This document shows positions 15,492-24,851 of a stretch of 64,000 nt of DNA, one piece after another. This stretch comes from Prevotella sp. GTDB taxonomy: Bacteria; Bacteroidota; Bacteroidia; Bacteroidales; Bacteroidaceae. Location of the stretch: NCBI GenBank assembly GCA_015060535.1, contig SUYH01000012.1:1-64000 (forward strand), given 5' to 3'. The position numbers and the translations under genes were made by a program. Numbering within the stretch: position 1 is the stretch's first letter; each line of letters starts with the position of its first letter. The notes under the pieces are model-generated. The model worked only from the letters and a program-made list of their open reading frames with translations. It had not been told where the DNA came from and did not search any database.

Positions 15492-16436
15492 TTAGTGATT
15501 TCCCATTAACTCGTTGTATGACACTTCACGACGGATGATACCACAATCGAATAGCAGCCGACTCGCTTTATTCACCATATCAGCACGCACACGAAACTCT
15601 CGTTGCTTAGAGTCTCGATCAACCTGCAAGCGAAGAATCTCGCGTAGCATTAGTTTCTGCTTCACCCGATTGGTGGAGATATTGTGCTTCTTGACATATT
15701 TCATCACAATCTCCAAAGCCTCTTCTGGATGGGAAGCCGTCCACTCCCACCCTCTTCGGGAAGCCATAGCAAACTTGGAAATCGCACTGCGATGGGTCAG
15801 GAAATAGTCGCGCTTCACATAGACGCCATTCTCCTGAATGTTATAGTCATGTTCGCTGAATCGATAGAGGTACTCCTCTGGCATCTGGAAACCGGCCTGC
15901 TGCAATTCAATGAATTCGTTATAGCTCACGACCATCGTCGCATCGACAGCTCCGGAAAGGAACACGTTGATACCGCTGGAAAACGGTATCCAATTGTAAT
16001 TCAAGCCTTCCTTCTTGCTCATGCACATCAACAAGTAGTTGGGGTTGGAGTTAAAGATAGAAACCTTCTTGCCCTTCATCTGCATGGGGTTCATACACCA
16101 ACGAGAAACGAGGATGTTGCTGCTGTTCATCGAGTCCTGGAAGATATTCACCAAGGGAATACCCTGCGAAATGAAGTCAATAGCCGATAGCATAGAGAAT
16201 ATGGCTGCATCGCACTGGTCGGTCTGTAGACGCTGGAAAGCAGAACTGGTAAGCGTCGGGTGCTGGATGACGACATCAAGCCCCAAATCCTTGTAGAAAC
16301 CTTTCTCCTTGGCCACATAGTAGCCTGCAAATTCTGCCTGTGCAGTCCATACTGTGGTAAATACCAATTTCTCGGCATTTACCGCGGTCGGCAGCAGAAG
16401 CAGCAATGCTATTATCATGCGAAACTTTTCTCTCAT
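15492..16436 (-). CDS. NMT1/THI5-type periplasmic binding protein
   Basis: 314 residues. ATG 16436 is preferred because it gives a clean signal peptide (MREKFRMIIALLLLLPTAVN then AEK). The mature start LVFTTVWTAQAEFAGYYVAK, EKGFYKDLGLDVVI and CDAAIFSMLSAIDF match the NMT1/SsuA/THI5 periplasmic-binding fold, which holds thiamine precursors, nitrate, taurine and similar small molecules. No ABC permease or ATPase gene is present. It lies 9 bp before the Cache-TPR-PP2C gene, so it most likely serves as a ligand sensor for the signalling proteins rather than as a transport component. The ligand is unknown. Confidence 0.8.
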   Translation of the reverse strand: MREKFRMIIALLLLLPTAVNAEKLVFTTVWTAQAEFAGYYVAKEKGFYKDLGLDVVIQHPTLTSSAFQRLQTDQCDAAIFSMLSAIDFISQGIPLVNIFQDSMNSSNILVSRWCMNPMQMKGKKVSIFNSNPNYLLMCMSKKEGLNYNWIPFSSGINVFLSGAVDATMVVSYNEFIELQQAGFQMPEEYLYRFSEHDYNIQENGVYVKRDYFLTHRSAISKFAMASRRGWEWTASHPEEALEIVMKYVKKHNISTNRVKQKLMLREILRLQVDRDSKQREFRVRADMVNKASRLLFDCGIIRREVSYNELMGNH

Positions 16437-16461
16437 TTTAATGGCGTTGAGGTTTCTGCTG

Positions 16462-16469
16462 CAAAGATA
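16462..16469 (-). promoter_or_regulatory. -7 box for the sensor operon
   Basis: TATCTTTG on the minus strand, 26 bases ahead of the binding-protein ATG. The -33 region is only a run of Ts. The gap of 91 bp to the gene upstream makes this the likely head of the five-gene operon 16436 to 7707. Confidence 0.5.
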
Positions 16470-16527
16470 CAATTATTATTTCAAAAAAGGATAAAAATTA
16501 TGAATAATCTTTTAAAACAACCGCAAT

Positions 16528-17505
16528 TTATTCGTTCAGGACGCCACAATGAGGGCAATGGCCTTTCTGACGGAGGTATCGCCCACAATGACCACACTGA
16601 TATTGACGACGTGAAAAATGGAGAAAACGACGTAAGGAAAAATAGACATATACGACCAGCAACAGATAGCCGATGTAAGAGAGTGTGGACAGGCTGAACA
16701 CCACATAATCGACGGCACAGACGGCCACCAATCCAACCAGATAGAGTAATGCTTCGACAGGAGGCAGATGGCGACGGACATCGTCTACCGCAGCAACAGA
16801 AACAATGATGATTGCCCACACAAAGGAAATAAATATAGCTAGATACCAAGGGAGGGCAAAGGGATTGAGCGAGGGGTGATAGTAGAAGTGACGCCACGAC
16901 TCAGCTCCAAACATCTGAATGCTGGCATAAATCGTAGCTGAGGTAGCGATGAGCAGACAGAGTAAGGTGGGATAAGGCGAATGAATATCGTTGAAATGGA
17001 CGATATAGGCATTACGACGCATCAGTCGACGCAAGGCATAAAGGGCAGCAGCAAGGACGCAGAAGGCGAGGAAAAGCAACAGGTGATTGTTGGTAAAGAG
17101 ATCGATAAACTGCGATATCGGATCGTCGGGCGATACCCCATCAAGCAATTCACTCTCACGAATCCACCCTTGGGTAATCTGATCGCGCGCCACCTTCACC
17201 CAAACAGAATCAATCGTATCGCTGGGTACGGTGCGAATCTCGGCTACCACAATGCGTTCGCCACGTACAACATAAAGTGTATCGAAGGCCATTCCAGGCA
17301 AGGCATCAGATAACGGCAGCTGCGATGCTTTGACGATAAAATTATAGTTCTGCGAGTAATGATGCGTGGTAGAGAAAGAGATGGAGTCGATCTGATGCTT
17401 TGTGAGATCCCATGCGTCAGGAGTCTGCTGGCCGTGATTGTAACAAGCAGAAAGCTGGAGCGCCAGGATTCCTAATATGAACAGTTTAATCAGCCGCATA
17501 GACAT
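16528..17505 (-). CDS. Membrane lipoprotein with a C-terminal zinc ribbon
   Basis: 325 residues. Signal ending LSAC (C21), a periplasmic part (22-135) that ends in an SH3-like stretch (WVKVARDQITQGWIRESEL), then five hydrophobic helices between about 140 and 295 (for example HLLLFLAFCVLAAALYAL) and a cytoplasmic zinc ribbon at the end, CGHCGRYLRQKGHCPHCG. The family is a Bacteroidetes-specific zinc-ribbon membrane protein without a known function. It overlaps the U32 gene by 20 bases. The zinc ribbon recalls the ribbons in the kinase cluster 3 kb upstream on the same strand. Confidence 0.65.
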   Translation of the reverse strand: MSMRLIKLFILGILALQLSACYNHGQQTPDAWDLTKHQIDSISFSTTHHYSQNYNFIVKASQLPLSDALPGMAFDTLYVVRGERIVVAEIRTVPSDTIDSVWVKVARDQITQGWIRESELLDGVSPDDPISQFIDLFTNNHLLLFLAFCVLAAALYALRRLMRRNAYIVHFNDIHSPYPTLLCLLIATSATIYASIQMFGAESWRHFYYHPSLNPFALPWYLAIFISFVWAIIIVSVAAVDDVRRHLPPVEALLYLVGLVAVCAVDYVVFSLSTLSYIGYLLLVVYVYFSLRRFLHFSRRQYQCGHCGRYLRQKGHCPHCGVLNE

Positions 17506-19267
17506 TCATTTGACATTGCTGACAGTTAAACTCTAAGCGGAAGCGACGACCATCGCCCAAACGGAGAAATAGAGGTTCGCGCCATGTGGGCTTTGCGCCT
17601 CCATGCTTGACACAACAGCCCAACGAGAATCGCAGGCAATGACGACACTGCATGAGGGGACGGCCGTCTGGACGAAGCTCATAGGCTGTAGGCTTCGAGA
17701 CACCATAGAACTGGCAAGCCAGCTGATTAGAGATATTAGGATCGGTAGTAACCACCGGTCCACTATGTTCGCTAAAGGTGCGCGGCTCAGGATGCGAAGA
17801 TTGCGTTTTCTGCATCATGGCGTCCACCCAACTGCGACGCAGATCGGATAATAAACTACTGGGGATGAAGTAGTTAAATTCGGTGGGCTGAAGTATTACA
17901 TCACTACACTCATAGATTGTACCACCTAGACGGGAAAGCTGACGTTGGATATTTTCACGCTGGGGTTTCTCCGCTTGCTGGTGTTCACAAGCAATAGAGA
18001 CACTGACACCCTCGCCACTAAGCATAAAGCCGTCGGCGGTGGGTTGCAGGCAGAGTGAGACAGCTATCTTACGCTGACTACTGGGACGAGAGAGTTGGCG
18101 TTCAAATTCCTGATCATTATTGCGGTAAAGGGCGATTCCCGGACGGAGCGATCGGGGCATCTGCTGGGGATACAGGCGATTGCCCTCAGCACGATTGACA
18201 CGAAAGCCCTGAAGTTCACGATTGTTATCGATAAAGCAAAGGCCGTCGCCATTGGCAAAGGCAGCGGTACCTGCCACGTTGAACGAGTCGCGGCGCAACT
18301 CCTTGACGGTTCCCACAAACTCGCCTAATGCCTTTGGGGTGTCGGGTGAAAAAATGTCGGGTTTGCGACCTTGTAGAAAATAGGTGGTAAAGCCCCGATT
18401 GAAGGTCTTGCTCAGATTGGGTGTGAAGCTATAAGAACAATGGCCTTTGGAGGAGCGCTGATATTCATCAGGGTGTTTGGCTATAAAGGCATTGAGACGC
18501 TGACTGTAGGCTGCTACTATATTTTTAACATAAACGACATCCTTCAGACGTCCCTCAATCTTAAAAGAGGTGGCACCTGCAAGTATCAGTTCGTCCAAAT
18601 GTTCCGACTGATTGAGGTCTTTCAGTGAGAGCAGGTGGCGCTGACGCTCCAACTCGCGGCCATCGGCATCAAGCAAATCGAATTTCATACGGCAGAACTG
18701 GGCACATGCCCCGCGATTGGCAGAGCGACTAAAGCAATGTTGGGAGGCATAGCAAATACCACTATAGCTGACGCATAAAGCACCGTGAACAAAGACTTCT
18801 AACTCGACATCGGGCACCTCTCGATGAATGACAGCAATTTCCTGAGCAGACAACTCACGGGCCAATACCACCCGGCTAAAGCCCAACGAACGCAGCCAGC
18901 GAACCTTCTCTACAGTACGATTATCGGTCTGAGTGGAAGCGTGGAGCGTAAGATGAGAGGTGAGACGAAGCAAGGCCATATCCTGTACCAAGACAGCATC
19001 TACCCCAGCCTCTTGGAGTTGCTGAAGAAGTTGCTGGGTGGCAGAGAGCTCGTCGTCATAAATCAACGTATTGACGGTAACATAAACACGCGCCTCAAAC
19101 TGATGAGCATACTGACAAAGCTGTCGAATGTCGTCAACGCTATTGCCTACGGCAGCACGGGCTCCGAAACGAGGAGCACCGATATAGACGGCATCTGCGC
19201 CATGATTGATGGCAGCTAGTCCGCATTCCAAATTTTTGGCTGGAGCCAGTAGCTCGAGACGTGTCAT
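17486..19267 (-). CDS. rlhA: U32 family protein, RlhA-like 23S rRNA C2501 hydroxylase
   Basis: 593 residues from the ATG at 19267, whose A is also the last base of the metA stop (TGATG). The N-terminus RLELLAPAKNLECGLAAINH then GADAVYIGAPRFGARA and the Cys-rich block SGICYASQHCFSRSANRGAC are the U32 signature; the four cysteines probably bind an iron-sulfur cluster. The length and the C-terminal DUF3656-like extension match RlhA/YdcP, which hydroxylates C2501 of 23S rRNA using prephenate, rather than the shorter TrhP or UbiU/V proteins. Older annotations call this a collagenase-like peptidase. Specificity is inferred from length and domain layout. Confidence 0.75.
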   Translation of the reverse strand: MTRLELLAPAKNLECGLAAINHGADAVYIGAPRFGARAAVGNSVDDIRQLCQYAHQFEARVYVTVNTLIYDDELSATQQLLQQLQEAGVDAVLVQDMALLRLTSHLTLHASTQTDNRTVEKVRWLRSLGFSRVVLARELSAQEIAVIHREVPDVELEVFVHGALCVSYSGICYASQHCFSRSANRGACAQFCRMKFDLLDADGRELERQRHLLSLKDLNQSEHLDELILAGATSFKIEGRLKDVVYVKNIVAAYSQRLNAFIAKHPDEYQRSSKGHCSYSFTPNLSKTFNRGFTTYFLQGRKPDIFSPDTPKALGEFVGTVKELRRDSFNVAGTAAFANGDGLCFIDNNRELQGFRVNRAEGNRLYPQQMPRSLRPGIALYRNNDQEFERQLSRPSSQRKIAVSLCLQPTADGFMLSGEGVSVSIACEHQQAEKPQRENIQRQLSRLGGTIYECSDVILQPTEFNYFIPSSLLSDLRRSWVDAMMQKTQSSHPEPRTFSEHSGPVVTTDPNISNQLACQFYGVSKPTAYELRPDGRPLMQCRHCLRFSLGCCVKHGGAKPTWREPLFLRLGDGRRFRLEFNCQQCQMNVYAAD

Positions 19268-20184
19268 CACTCAATCTTGTTAATATCGAAGGGAGTCTCC
19301 TGATAGACGTAATAGTTAATCCAGTTGTTATACAGCAAGTTGGCATGGGCACGCCAGGTAACCATCGGTTTTTGGTCGGGATCATCGTTCCGATAGTAAT
19401 GACGGGGCAATTCCACATCATCGCGAATGTCACGGTCGCGACGATACTCATGGTCCAGCGTATTGGGGGCGTACTCCAGATGACCTGTGATGAAGAATTC
19501 ACGACCACCGCGCGCCATGACCATACTGACGCCACACTCGTCACTCTCGGCAATGAGCGTCAGGTTCGGATTCTTAAGGATATCCTCACGATGTAACTCC
19601 GTATGACGACTATGAGGCATCTGAAACTCATCATCAAAGCCTCGGAAAATGGGTAGTTGGGGCTCTAATGTATACTGAGGGAAGATGCCGAACATCTTCT
19701 TTTGCAACGGATATTTTGGAATACCATAGTGGAAGTAAAGACCTGCTTGAGCCGCCCAACATATATATAAGGTACTCGTCACGTGCGTGCGCGCCCATGT
19801 AAAGATTTCAGTCATCTCGTCCCAATAGGTGACGTCCTCGTATTCGAGTTGTTCGACAGGTGCACCCGTGATAATCATTCCATCATACTTCTCATTACGC
19901 ATCGATTCAAAATCACGATAGAACATCATCATATGCTCGATAGGTGTATTCTTGGGGGTATGACTCTTCAGCTTCATGAAACTGATTTCCAACTGCAAGG
20001 GCGTATTGGACAACAGACGAATCAGATCTGTCTCTGTGGTAATCTTCAGCGGCATCAAATTGAGAATGACAATCTTCAGCGGACGGATATCCTGCATGTG
20101 TGCACGCGAATCGTCCATCACGAAGATATTCTCATGTTTCAACAACTCGATGGCTGGTAATTTATCTGGTAATCTTAATGGCAT
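19267..20184 (-). CDS. metA: MetA-family homoserine O-acyltransferase, likely acetyl-CoA dependent
   Basis: 305 residues, the usual MetA length. It acylates the homoserine hydroxyl as the first step of methionine synthesis. The catalytic set is present: C142 in YICWAAQAG, H235 and E237 in TGHLEY. Residue 111 is Glu (GAPVEQLEYEDV). In studied MetA enzymes Glu at this position goes with acetyl-CoA and Gly with succinyl-CoA, so the product is predicted to be O-acetylhomoserine in spite of the family name. It sits 9 bp after the PP2C gene and shares a one-base stop/start with rlhA. No SAM riboswitch is possible in the 9-bp gap. Confidence 0.92.
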   Translation of the reverse strand: MPLRLPDKLPAIELLKHENIFVMDDSRAHMQDIRPLKIVILNLMPLKITTETDLIRLLSNTPLQLEISFMKLKSHTPKNTPIEHMMMFYRDFESMRNEKYDGMIITGAPVEQLEYEDVTYWDEMTEIFTWARTHVTSTLYICWAAQAGLYFHYGIPKYPLQKKMFGIFPQYTLEPQLPIFRGFDDEFQMPHSRHTELHREDILKNPNLTLIAESDECGVSMVMARGGREFFITGHLEYAPNTLDHEYRRDRDIRDDVELPRHYYRNDDPDQKPMVTWRAHANLLYNNWINYYVYQETPFDINKIE

Positions 20185-20193
20185 AATTAATTC

Positions 20194-20946
20194 TTAGTCT
20201 ACTACATGAAACACACAGGTGGACACATTGTCATAGCCACCATTTTCAATAGCTGCCTCGCAAAGGTGATTGGCTGTACATCCTTCATTCAACAGTCGTT
20301 CTATAATATCGTCAGCGACCATATCATTCAACCCGTCGGAACAGAGCAGATAGGTGTCACCCGCAAGCATGTCGTCAGTGAAATCGAAGATATCGAGGTA
20401 AGAATTGTGGATGCCCGCGCCTATGCAGTTGGTAATCACGTTGGAGTGCTTTTGCTTTCCATCAACCATATTGTGAAGCGAATGGTCTGTAGTAATCTGC
20501 GTCAGTTTCCCGTCACGTAGACGATAGAGACGGCTGTCACCGCAGTTCATCCAATAGTATCTCCCGCCATAGTATAAAACACCAACAAGAGTAGTACCCA
20601 TTTCGAGTTTGGATTTGTCAACAAGCCCGCGTGAATTGATAATCTGATTGATGGATTTCAACCATTCCATCATCATCTCGTGGAATTCACCTGATGCCAA
20701 TCCTAAAGGAAGGTCATCGATGAAAAACTTCAAGTTAGAGAGGGTTTCTTCGCTGGCCACCTCGCCAGCCTGATGCCCACCCATTCCGTCTGCCAGAGCA
20801 ATGACGAACCGATCGATGTTCTCTGTCATAAATTCGGTCTGATGGGCATCACTGCGTACAAACTTATCGTATGCCAGCACCATATCTTCGTTGTTACTCC
20901 TAACGCATCCAACACGGCTGGCAGCCGTTAATATGATTCTACTCAT
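20194..20946 (-). CDS. PP2C-family Ser/Thr protein phosphatase
   Basis: 250 residues, soluble. The PP2C metal-binding motifs are in order: RSNNEDM near residue 18, ALADGMGGHQAGE at about 50-62, LEMGTTLVGVLYYGG, WMNCGDSRLYR, LLCSDGLNDM and the closing YDNVSTCVF. It lacks any membrane or sensor domain, so it is the plain phosphatase of the PrpC/PstP type. It is encoded 5 bp after the FHA gene and in the same run as the kinase, and most likely reverses phosphorylation by that kinase on the AAA, FHA or zinc-ribbon proteins. Confidence 0.9.
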   Translation of the reverse strand: MSRIILTAASRVGCVRSNNEDMVLAYDKFVRSDAHQTEFMTENIDRFVIALADGMGGHQAGEVASEETLSNLKFFIDDLPLGLASGEFHEMMMEWLKSINQIINSRGLVDKSKLEMGTTLVGVLYYGGRYYWMNCGDSRLYRLRDGKLTQITTDHSLHNMVDGKQKHSNVITNCIGAGIHNSYLDIFDFTDDMLAGDTYLLCSDGLNDMVADDIIERLLNEGCTANHLCEAAIENGGYDNVSTCVFHVVD

Positions 20947-20951
20947 TCTTT

Positions 20952-21536
20952 TTAATTAATACTTACCTGTAAATTGATGTTAGCCAAAGTGACAATATCA
21001 CCGCTCTTGATAGTCATAGGGACATCAGGCATCACTTCACGCTGATTGAGCTTCGTTCCATTCGACGAATGCTTGTCAATGATGCACCATCCGCTATCTG
21101 GCTTATAGATTAACTGGGCATGGACACCCGAAATATACATGTTACCTTCGAACAACTGGTGGTAGGGCCCTTGACGACGACCAATCACAGCTCCATTTAC
21201 ACCAACCATTCGGATATCAAGGGTTGGGTTATAGAGTGTGAGTGTAGGAATACCATTCTGTACAGGCATCTGGGAACCTTCAGGAGCACGACGGGATGTC
21301 TGCATCAGCGGCTGAGACGAAGGATTATCAGAGATGACTACTGAAGATTGATGGACAGACTGTTTGCGCTGTGACAGCAGCTCATCGACACTTATCATCA
21401 GCCCACCGCAATAGGTACAGCGGCGTCCCATACCGACACGTCCACAGTTACTGCAATAGACCAATTCTTGTCCACACTGGTCGCAGTAATGGGAGTCGTC
21501 CTCTATCTCTTCTTTACAACTTGGACATATGATCAT
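20952..21536 (-). CDS. FHA-domain protein with N-terminal zinc ribbons
   Basis: 194 residues. Residues 4-45 hold two zinc-ribbon units (CPSC..CDQC and CSNC..CTYC). A linker of about 50 residues rich in Ser, Gln and Pro follows. Residues 98-194 form a forkhead-associated domain: VIGRRQGPYHQLFEGNMYIS with G-R, then S-G-V-H, then KHSSNGTKLN, the phosphothreonine-binding loop. FHA domains bind pThr, so this protein should read out the neighbouring kinase. Its first four bases overlap the stop of the AAA gene. Confidence 0.88.
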   Translation of the reverse strand: MIICPSCKEEIEDDSHYCDQCGQELVYCSNCGRVGMGRRCTYCGGLMISVDELLSQRKQSVHQSSVVISDNPSSQPLMQTSRRAPEGSQMPVQNGIPTLTLYNPTLDIRMVGVNGAVIGRRQGPYHQLFEGNMYISGVHAQLIYKPDSGWCIIDKHSSNGTKLNQREVMPDVPMTIKSGDIVTLANINLQVSIN

Positions 21537-24500
21537 AATTCTTCTTTAATATCTTCTGGCATTATCAATTGATAGGTCTCCTGCGTCACCTCACTCTGTG
21601 GAAGAGCGCTGACACGCATGGAGAGTTGCTGAATAGTTGCATCAAGCATATTACGCATTTCACGAGCATTGCCGAACGAATCGCTCTTGTTAATGACCTT
21701 GCGGCAGATGAGATCCATCAACTTGAACTCAGCCTCAGGTGACAACTTGTAGTTGTCCTTAGAGGCCATCTTCTTGTAGATTGCTAACAGTTCGTCCTCA
21801 TTATAGTCATCAATATGCATCTTATGGCTGAAGCGGCTTGCCAATCCCGGATTGACAGCGAGGAAAGTCTCCATCTCATCACGATAACCAGCTGCTATCA
21901 CAACGAACTTACCACGATCGTCCTCCATACGCTTCATCAACGTGTCAATAGCTTCCTTGCCATATTGGTCGTTCTCCGACGAGAGTGTATAGGCCTCATC
22001 GATGAACAGAATACCGCCCATCGCCTTGTCGCACATGTTGTTGACAATCTTAGGGGTCTCGCCCATATACTTACCTACAAGAGTAGCTCTACTGGCCTCA
22101 ATGACACGACTAGTAGGCAGAATCTCCATAGCCTGTAGCACCTCGCCCATCTTGCGGGCTATTGAGGTCTTACCTGTACCCGGATTACCTGTCAGGATAA
22201 AGTTCATGGACATCTGCTGAACCTTGCCTGCTCCCATGGCTGCACGTTGTTTCATGAACATGCTCTGTACCGCCAAGCGACGAATCATGTTCTTCACAGA
22301 ACGCATTCCGATGAAGTCGTCGAGCTCGTTGAGTACCTCGTCGAGCGGACGAGCCTGCTCACTCTGAGTCATTGGCAGATCGGCAGTCGTGATACGATAC
22401 ATATCCTCCTGGTGGAAGTTAGGATCATTAACCTGTTCAACCAAACGCTGGCTCTGACGCTCAACAGTCTGGTCGAAGATACGACGAGCCTCTCGGGCGT
22501 TACCGAAGTTCTTGTCACGACGCAGATAAAGTTGCTCAAACTGACGATGTACGGCACCACGCGTCTCCTCATCGACGGTAAAGTTCTTGCCTTTAGCCAA
22601 ATTGATAAAAATCTCTGTCAGCTCGTCAGGCGTATAGTCTTCGAAATGAATAGTCTGTGTAAAGCGACTCTTCAATCCAGGATTGGTGTCTATGAAGTCA
22701 TGCATCTGGTCGGTATAGCCGGCGACGATACAAATGAACTTGCCGCGATCGTCCTCCAAACGCTTCAACAAGGTATCAATAGCCTCAGCGCCAAAGCTGT
22801 CCTGATCGTTAGATTTCAGGGTATAGGCCTCATCGATAAACAGCACACCGCCCATCGCTGAATCAATCAGTTGGTTGGTCTTGATAGCCGTCTGACCCGA
22901 ATAGCCTGCAACCAGTTTAGAGCGGTCTGCTTCAACCAACTGGCCTCTAGACAGAATGCCTAACGTGCGGAAAACATCGGCCATAATACGGGCCACCGTC
23001 GTCTTACCTGTACCAGGATTACCTGTGAAGACATAATGTTTCCCTTGGAAAGTATTGGTTTCGCCACGACGAATCTGCAAATTGAGGAAAGCTGCCAGAT
23101 TGGAAATCTCCTTCTTGACAGCGGCCAATCCAACCATACCGTTAAGCTTAGCAAGACAATCAGTATAATCGACGGTTTGCGGTGCTTCGTAAGGTATGTC
23201 ATCGACCATAATAGTCATGAGTTCGTCATTGGTAAGCGTCGAAATATCAACCTTCTGCAGACGCTCAGCCTGCTTAGCGCAGATCTTATCGAAGAGCTGA
23301 CGCATGGTGCGCCCGTTGGCAAAGTCTTTCTCACGAGAATTGTAGAGCTCGGTGATCATCTTGAGTGTCAACTCTTTGGCATCAGCAGCAAACTGGTATT
23401 TCTTCTCACGGGCAAATACTTCCATGATCTGGAACAGCTGGTCGGGTGTGTAGTCGTCGATATTAAGGAAGTAGCTGAAACGGCTACGGAATCCGACATT
23501 GATGCGGAACAGGTTCTCCATCTCCGTACGATATCCTGCAGCTATGACAACGAACTTACCGCGATCATCCTCCATGCGTTTCATGAGTTGCTCTAACGCC
23601 TGAGCACCTTGGTTGTCGCGCTCGCCACTTTGACTGAGCGGGGCTAGCGTATAGGCCTCGTCGACAAACAGGATACCTCCTATGGCCTTGTCGCAAAGAC
23701 GGTCTACAACCTTAGGTGTCTCACCTTGATAGGGACTCACCATCTTAGCGCGATCAACCTCAACGACATGACCGCTATCCAAATAGCCAATAGCTTCCAG
23801 GATTTCACCCAGTTTACGAGCTATCGTTGTTTTACCTGTGCCTGGATTACCCGTTAACACGATATGGATGCCCATCTTCTCCTGTTCGCCAAGACCGCGC
23901 TGAGCACGTTGCATGTTATTATGAACGGTGAAGGCTATCTCGCGAACGGCTTTCTTCACCTCGTCCATACCGATATAGCGGTCGAGATCGCTGAGGATAT
24001 CGTCGAGAGAACGCTCCTCTGGAACATAGCCTCGAATGTCCTGCTCCTCAACCATCACGGCATTGGTTCCCCGACTGATGAAAGAGGTAAAGATATCCTC
24101 AGCAGTCTTGATGGCTACATGAGCATAACCAAAGGTTTCGTCCTTGGTCTTCAGCTGATATTGGAAGAAACGCTGCAACTTATGCTCGGCTTCTGGAGTG
24201 TAGGCTGCAATACCATACTTCGTTCGCAACTCCATCTTACACATGTCGCATAACTCCTGATAGCCAGGTGTAGGCAGACGGAAAGTATACTTGAAACGAT
24301 TCTGTGCAGCAGGATTGGCTACGAGGAAATCGTCCAGACCCTTGGGCAGGCCTGCCATGATGACAATAGGATTCTCATCCCACTTATCCATCTCGACAAA
24401 CAGCTTATCGAGAGGGTTCACCTGATTGGAATAGCGATCAGGCAGCAGTTTCTGTACATTATCAAAGAAAAGGATACCTCCTTTCGCCTTCTTGACGTTG

Positions 24501-24850
24501 TCCTCCCACTTATCGACAAAGCGCTGATAGTCGACAGCATCGACCATCGTCAACTTGGGTTTCTCGATAATCTTATGCTGGTAGAAATAGTCTCGTATGA
24601 TTTCCGACAAAGCAGTTTTACCGGTACCTGTTTCACCTATTATAATAGTATTAACACTCAGGCGGACCTTCATGATATCCTTGCGAGAGTGGAGATAGGT
24701 ATAAGTATCGACCACTGTCTTTAGCTGTTTCTTCACCTCATCGAGCCCAACCATACGGTCAAGCACGTTCTGCGTAGAGAGTGGCTGACCACACCATTTG
24801 CAGAACTTGGCTATCGATCGGTTTTCCTTATGACAATGCTCACAAACCAT
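21533..24850 (-). CDS. Four-module AAA+ ATPase of the CbbX/SpoVK type
   Basis: 1105 residues. A zinc ribbon (C3, C6, C17, C20) is followed by four AAA+ modules with Walker A at about 72-79 (GETGTGKT), 334-341, 610-617 and 888-895 (all GNPGTGKT). Modules 2-4 have intact Walker B motifs (FVDEAYT or FIDEAYT) and CbbX-like D/E-DDRGKF, AAGY and SRF segments. Module 1 reads FFDN at the Walker B, so the catalytic Glu is Asn and it probably binds but does not split ATP. CbbX-like AAAs remodel other proteins. It lies one base after the kinase gene and overlaps the FHA gene. Confidence 0.85.
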   Translation of the reverse strand: MVCEHCHKENRSIAKFCKWCGQPLSTQNVLDRMVGLDEVKKQLKTVVDTYTYLHSRKDIMKVRLSVNTIIIGETGTGKTALSEIIRDYFYQHKIIEKPKLTMVDAVDYQRFVDKWEDNVKKAKGGILFFDNVQKLLPDRYSNQVNPLDKLFVEMDKWDENPIVIMAGLPKGLDDFLVANPAAQNRFKYTFRLPTPGYQELCDMCKMELRTKYGIAAYTPEAEHKLQRFFQYQLKTKDETFGYAHVAIKTAEDIFTSFISRGTNAVMVEEQDIRGYVPEERSLDDILSDLDRYIGMDEVKKAVREIAFTVHNNMQRAQRGLGEQEKMGIHIVLTGNPGTGKTTIARKLGEILEAIGYLDSGHVVEVDRAKMVSPYQGETPKVVDRLCDKAIGGILFVDEAYTLAPLSQSGERDNQGAQALEQLMKRMEDDRGKFVVIAAGYRTEMENLFRINVGFRSRFSYFLNIDDYTPDQLFQIMEVFAREKKYQFAADAKELTLKMITELYNSREKDFANGRTMRQLFDKICAKQAERLQKVDISTLTNDELMTIMVDDIPYEAPQTVDYTDCLAKLNGMVGLAAVKKEISNLAAFLNLQIRRGETNTFQGKHYVFTGNPGTGKTTVARIMADVFRTLGILSRGQLVEADRSKLVAGYSGQTAIKTNQLIDSAMGGVLFIDEAYTLKSNDQDSFGAEAIDTLLKRLEDDRGKFICIVAGYTDQMHDFIDTNPGLKSRFTQTIHFEDYTPDELTEIFINLAKGKNFTVDEETRGAVHRQFEQLYLRRDKNFGNAREARRIFDQTVERQSQRLVEQVNDPNFHQEDMYRITTADLPMTQSEQARPLDEVLNELDDFIGMRSVKNMIRRLAVQSMFMKQRAAMGAGKVQQMSMNFILTGNPGTGKTSIARKMGEVLQAMEILPTSRVIEASRATLVGKYMGETPKIVNNMCDKAMGGILFIDEAYTLSSENDQYGKEAIDTLMKRMEDDRGKFVVIAAGYRDEMETFLAVNPGLASRFSHKMHIDDYNEDELLAIYKKMASKDNYKLSPEAEFKLMDLICRKVINKSDSFGNAREMRNMLDATIQQLSMRVSALPQSEVTQETYQLIMPEDIKEEL

Positions 24851-24851
24851 A

